In this document: positions 59,460 to 64,000 of the stretch, in pieces
How the letters are laid out: each line of letters opens with the position of its first letter
How positions within the stretch are numbered: position 1 is the first letter of the stretch
DNA from: Owenia fusiformis
Taxonomy: Eukaryota; Annelida; Polychaeta; Sabellida; Oweniidae
Length of the DNA stretch: 64,000 nucleotides
Direction: 5' to 3'
NCBI GenBank assembly: GCA_903813345.2
Contig: CAIIXF020000008.1
Coordinates: 35,798,867 to 35,862,866 of the forward strand
The notes under the pieces: model-generated
The model's database searches: none
What the model saw: only the letters and a program-made list of their open reading frames with translations
What the model was told of the DNA's origin: nothing
Position numbers and translations under genes: made by a program

Positions 59460-61550
59460 TAGTCTAATATGGCGAGAATTGTACGAGGCCCCTCTTAGTT
59501 ATATTAGAATAAAAATGAACAAATATTATTGGTCTATATGTTGATATGAACTTAGTGGTCAATGTGTTACTATTTTGGTAGCCCCTGCAGATATATTCCC
59601 TAGATTATTGTCACCTTTATATTTAACATGGCGAGGATGGTACGAGGCCCCTCCTGGTTTAAATCAATTCTTTTGCATATTTATCGATAAAAATGAACAT
59701 ATATTATATTTATATGAACTATTGGTCGATGTGTTATGATTTTGGTAGCCCTTGCAGATATATTCCCTAAATTATTGTCACCTTTATATTTAACATGGCG
59801 AGGATGGTACGAGGCCCCTCCTGGTTTAAATCAATTGCCCGGCTTACGCTGATGATCTTGCTCTTATTACTACTGGTCATCACCAAATGAATATTTTACT
59901 TCAATTAGCTTATGATTACAGTCTTCGCTGGAGATTTGAATTCCACCCAGACAAATGTGTCATCATGTATTTTGGCCCAGGGAAAAGGGCTGCTCAAGAT
60001 TTTAAACTTGGTAAAAATTCGCTTAAAATTGTTAACTCTGCTCAGCATGTTGGAATACCACTGGGTAGTACAAATGCACATGTTAAAACTGCAATATCTT
60101 GTGCAAGAAGAAAATTTGGTTCACTCTTAGGTCTAGGCAATGGGTACGGTGGTATGCATCCCTTGCTTGGATCAAAGCTGTACTGGTCATTCTCCTATCC
60201 AACTCTGACTTATGGTTGTGCAGTAATACCTTACACTAACAATGACATTAATCTAATGGAAGGTCTGCACAAAGAGGTCGGAAAACGCATTCAGACATTA
60301 CCAAAGAATACGCCAGACCCTGTCGCCACTAGTCTGCTTGGATGGATGTCTGTTAAAGCAAAAATTGACTGTGATAGATTGATGTTTCTGTATATGTTGT
60401 TAAGGCTACCTGTAAGCTGTATATATAAGGTCATTTGTTTAGAAAGGTTAATACGGATGATGTATTTAAAATCATCATCTCAAGGTCTGAAATCTCCATT
60501 ATCTCAAATGTGGGATACTGTTGTGCAGTACAACCTCATAGACTATGTTAAGAACATGATTTTTAATGCAGAAATCCCTTCAAAACAAGAATTTAGAACT
60601 GTAGTCTACGGACGTGTCAAGAGTTTTCACAATTATAGTACTGTTTTATCATCATTAATGTATAAAAATCTAAACGTGGTGACAGGATCGTTGTCTATCC
60701 TAAAACCGAATGTATGGTGGGTGATCGCAAAAGAAAACCCCAATGTATTATACCTCTGTAAAATGATGGTCAAATTATTAACCTCGACATATTTTAACAG
60801 TAGACGCCGTGAGGGTGACACAACTTTATCAGAAATCTGTATATTTTGTGATCTTAACGAAAGAGAAAGTGTTAAGCATTTCTTGATTACTTGTCCAGCT
60901 TTTACTGATGTTAGAAAACCCTTACTCAATTTAGCGAGGGGTAATCTGAATGTAATGAACGACGATTATATTCTTAAAGTGATTCTAGGAACTGTATACA
61001 ATGATGATAAGGAGACTCTGTTACTCATAGCTATGCATGTGTACGAGTTACACAGGCATAGGCAATTTCTTGTGGATAAAAGTTAGTTATCCTCTTTACC
61101 TTACATCAAGTAACACAAATATGTTTTATAATTTTATTTAATTTTCTCTACATGTTAATATGAATGTAACTCTCTTTTATTTAAGAGGTAAATAAATTAT
61201 ACATACAATATGCATATTCATCATTAAAAATGAGCGAATATTATGTTTATATGAGCTATTGCTCGATGTGTTACTTTTGCTAGCCCTTGCCCTAAATTAT
61301 TGTCCCCTTTATATCTAACATGGCGAGGATGGCACGAGGACCCTCCTGGTTTAATCAATTCTTATGCATATTTATCAATAAAACGAACATTTATTATGTT
61401 TATATACACTATTGTTCAATGTGTTACGATTTTTGTAGCCCTTGCAGATATATTGACTAAATAATTGTCACCTTTATATTTAACATGGATGATTGTACTA
61501 GGCCCCTCTTGGTTTAATCAATTCTTATGCATATTTATCAATAAAAATCA
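59460..61550. repeat. 165 bp tandem array split by a LINE
   Basis: Five units can be aligned by TTTAACATGGCGAGGATGGT and ACGAGGCCCCTCCTGGTTT (near 59465, 59625, 59792, 61316, 61483). Units 3 and 4 are separated by the LINE at 59837-61207. Confidence 0.82.
59837..61207 (+). mobile_element. 5'-truncated LINE (non-LTR retrotransposon)
   Basis: The sequence opens in the reverse transcriptase palm with AYADDLALITTGHHQ, the catalytic YADD box, and continues as one open frame (ATG at 59887) to a stop at 61084-61086. HPDKCVIMYFG and AQHVGIPLG are the usual post-palm motifs. A C-terminal CCHC knuckle, CIFCDLNERESVKHFLITC, occurs about 90 residues before the end. A short 3' tail ends in AATAAATTATACATACAA. 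The 5' part (endonuclease, fingers) is missing, as expected from incomplete reverse transcription. The clade may be Jockey/CR1/I-like, but I cannot settle it. The remaining frame is undamaged, so insertion is fairly recent. Confidence 0.88.
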
Positions 61551-61614
61551 AGGATCAGTTTAATACACTACTAATAGACCATTCCAGAAAAATCGAGTTG
61601 ATACACAACTAACA

Positions 61615-63185
61615 AACCCACGGTGTTATAGCATGATGGTTACATCAAGGCGATTTGCAAAATTTTGCGGTAAGGATAACAAAAAATGGCGGATGGGAAA
61701 GACAGCATGTCCTCTTTCTCGCCTGTAGGCAAGATTCACACTTGACATTATACTTTTATATGCCATTTGGTGTCAGTATTAGTCATGTATTATTATTGTA
61801 AATACATTTTTTTCTTCTAAATAATAAATAATAAAAATAATAAATAAATAAAGATATTTCTCTCATAAAATTGAGAATTACAACGTGAATGGTGCGTGTA
61901 CTACCATGAAATTTGGTCAACATTATTATCAGGGTATGTAGAACATGAATACAATGTATGTTAAATCAATTCACACTTCTGTCTGAAGTGTTTATGAATT
62001 TAAAAATCTTTTTGAATCAGATCATATAATATTAATCCTAGAATGCAATTTAGGTACTAACATGGGTTACCTATATTTCACAAGTAATCCAAATGTGCTC
62101 TTCTAAATAGTGATTGTTAGATCAAAGACATTTCAAAGCATATTTTTGATTATATCTGTTACGTCCTTATTATGTAACATTATAGTCTAATGTTTGTGTT
62201 CTGATTTTAGTTGTTGATGGCAATAATGATGTTTTCACATGCTTTTCATGAATCTTAAAAATTTGCAAAATAGAATAGCTTTAAAAAGAGGGGGAGAAAC
62301 CCCAGGGTTCAAAGATGACATACGCTTATAATGTAAATCTGTATTGAGATGACATCGTCGCTGATTGGTTTAGCGAGTCGATCGTTGATTGGTTTAAAAC
62401 TAGGTCAATTTGAAAACTTTAAAAACCAAGATGGAGGGTACGTTTTCGACAAAAGGTGTGTGAAGGAGCAAATCGTATGTCATCAATTGAATCATGGGGT
62501 TTTCCCTCCTCTTGCTGTGAAATTTCAATAGTTCAAGTTCAATGTTGTCTGTTCTGAAAGATCCTAATTAAGATGAATATTCCGTCACAAAATAGTACAA
62601 GATGAAGCAAAAATCTCTGAGTGAAGGGAAGCAAAAAAGAAGCGAGTCATTTTTGAGATGTCACAAATCTGACTTAAACCTAACTTTCAACTAATTATCA
62701 ATAGTAAGTTAGGTGATAATTAGAGATTAACTTACATCAAACTTACAACTAACTTTCAACTAATTTACGTAAATAGCTCATTTGCATATTGATGGTAGTT
62801 AATCGTTAATTAAGTTGCAAATTAAGCGTTAATTAAGTTGATAATTAGCTCATTTGCATGTGAATTTTTACACCTAACTCTCAACTAATTATCAATAGTA
62901 AGTTAGGTGATAATTGGAGATGATTTTCCATAGGCTTTTTTTCAATTGGGCAGGCACCAATTTGCAAAGAATACGTTCAAAATATACATTACTAAATGCA
63001 TCACCGAATACGATGCCTACAAAAATCGTTCATCCTTTCATTGATATAAAGTAGTAGAAAATAATGCACCAACCTTTGTTTTCTGTTCCACCGCGGCCAT
63101 TTTATTGGATAAATCAGTGATCGTAGTCGTCTAATCTCGTTTTCAGAGGTGTCGTAACTGTCATGCTATAACACCGTGTTGAGTA
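61615..63185. other. Region bounded by inverted GGTGTTATAGCATGA motifs
   Basis: CACGGTGTTATAGCATGATG near 61620 and, inverted, CACGGTGTTATAGCATGACA near 63180 face each other. Each is followed inward by an ATGGC start-like context. The interior has direct copies of CTAACTTTCAACTAATTATC (62682 and 62875, the second CTCTCAAC). It may be a 1.55 kb element or a diverged inverted duplication. Confidence 0.4.
61800..61855. repeat. AATAA microsatellite
   Basis: Short A/T-only tract of AATAAATAATAAAAATAATA type. Confidence 0.8.
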
Positions 63186-64000
63186 ATGCCAGTTTTAATA
63201 CATAACTTATAAACCACTTGGCTAAATCAGTTTTCATGGTGTATTGGTGATCTATTGGTGATGTATTAGTGGTATATTAGATTTCTTTTTTACTTGGGAT
63301 ATTTTCAATTGTATCGTGGTAAACTAGTTGAAATCGCATAAAGTACATATTACTGGCGGATCTGGGGGGCGAGGTGGGCCCCAAAAAGTGGGCATTTTTG
63401 GTCATAAACGGGCCTTCTAAGGCCTTATTTATTAATGTTAGTCCACATTACATTCATTAAATATATATCTATAGTGTCTATTTATATTGTGTCAAGTTCA
63501 CTCAATCCAAGAAATTACAGATTTTAATGTTAAAAAGTCAAATTTTCTTTAAATATATCAGACACTTTGTTAAGTATAACTTTCAAATGTATTGATGTTG
63601 TATTTGCAACATATGTCCTCTTGAGACTTCAAAGCTCTTGGAATTACAGTGTTCGGTGTTTACCATATAAAATTTGATAAAATGTTGGTCTTTTGTCAAT
63701 TTCATATTTTTTTTAAAAGCTTTATCTATTTATTCTTCCCCATACCCTTTCTCCTTCAACTTGTCCTTATACTTCATTATATCTTGTGGTGAATTTAATT
63801 TTAACTGGATTTAAGTATTCCTTAGAAATTTCTCACTATATGTCAGTATTTTTCAACCATTTTTGAAATAAAAAATGGTAAAAATAGGTCATTTTTCAAC
63901 TTGCTTCAATTTAGCCAATTTCTTTTTGAAAATAATTTGATGCCCTCACCCATTTTGAGATATATTAACACAAAAAGTGAGAAGTCAAAGGAGGAGGAAA
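63186..64000. other. Right flank, no gene seen
   Basis: Contains an ACTGGCGGATCTGGGGGG motif at 63352 that recalls the hAT-like terminus near 670, followed by GGGCC-rich then AT-rich sequence without recognisable exons. Confidence 0.4.

Overview
The window is nuclear DNA from an animal. Genes have GT-AG introns, strong similarity to metazoan families, mitochondrial and circadian-type proteins, and a dense load of DNA-transposon relics. The AT-rich composition and the many short TIR elements fit a marine invertebrate such as a lophotrochozoan or a non-vertebrate deuterostome; the species cannot be fixed from the sequence.

Seven host genes can be supported. From left to right: the first coding exon of a flavin-containing monooxygenase (minus strand, about 0.9 kb; the rest runs off the left side); a four-finger C2H2 zinc-finger protein (minus, 10.3-11.7 kb); a complete 14-exon mitochondrial acetyl-CoA synthetase of ACSS1 type (plus, 13.4-29.8 kb, 695 residues); an intronless classical short-chain dehydrogenase/reductase (plus, 36.7-37.5 kb); a small DUF4508/C14orf119 homologue (minus, 40.0-40.4 kb); a two-exon GON7-like KEOPS subunit (plus, 41.3-48.9 kb); and a complete 12-exon DASH cryptochrome (minus, 51.4-59.2 kb, 525 residues). 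They belong to unrelated pathways and do not form an operon-like unit. The zinc-finger gene and ACSS1 are head to head about 1.8 kb apart, and the DUF4508 gene and GON7 are head to head about 0.9 kb apart, so shared promoters are possible.

Mobile DNA fills most of the rest: Tc1/mariner-type MITEs with TA duplications (9.3, 12.5, 17.2, 31.3 kb), a piggyBac-type MITE with TTAA (13.8 kb), two hAT-type MITEs each with its own 8-9 bp duplication (32.6 and 34.3 kb), a tiny Harbinger-type hairpin (28.2 kb), a 511 bp palindromic element (4.6 kb), a broken mariner-like transposase, a 3.9 kb element whose ends are made of inverted 15 bp tandem repeats (16.4-20.4 kb, ACSS1 intron 3), a young LTR element inside the GON7 intron, a 5'-truncated LINE inside a 165 bp tandem array, and SINE-like insertions.

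The most striking pattern is that tandem arrays repeatedly sit exactly on the edges of coding sequence. About 28 copies of a 62 bp unit were copied from the end of ACSS1 exon 7 plus its splice donor. Four further copies carry the acceptor of ACSS1 exon 13. About 12 copies of a 51 bp unit were copied from the last 16 codons of the SDR gene. Five copies of a 22 bp unit end on the cryptochrome stop codon. A second copy of the zinc-finger C-terminus lies just beyond its stop. This looks like a recurrent local process rather than chance, and it is the best candidate here for something not well described.
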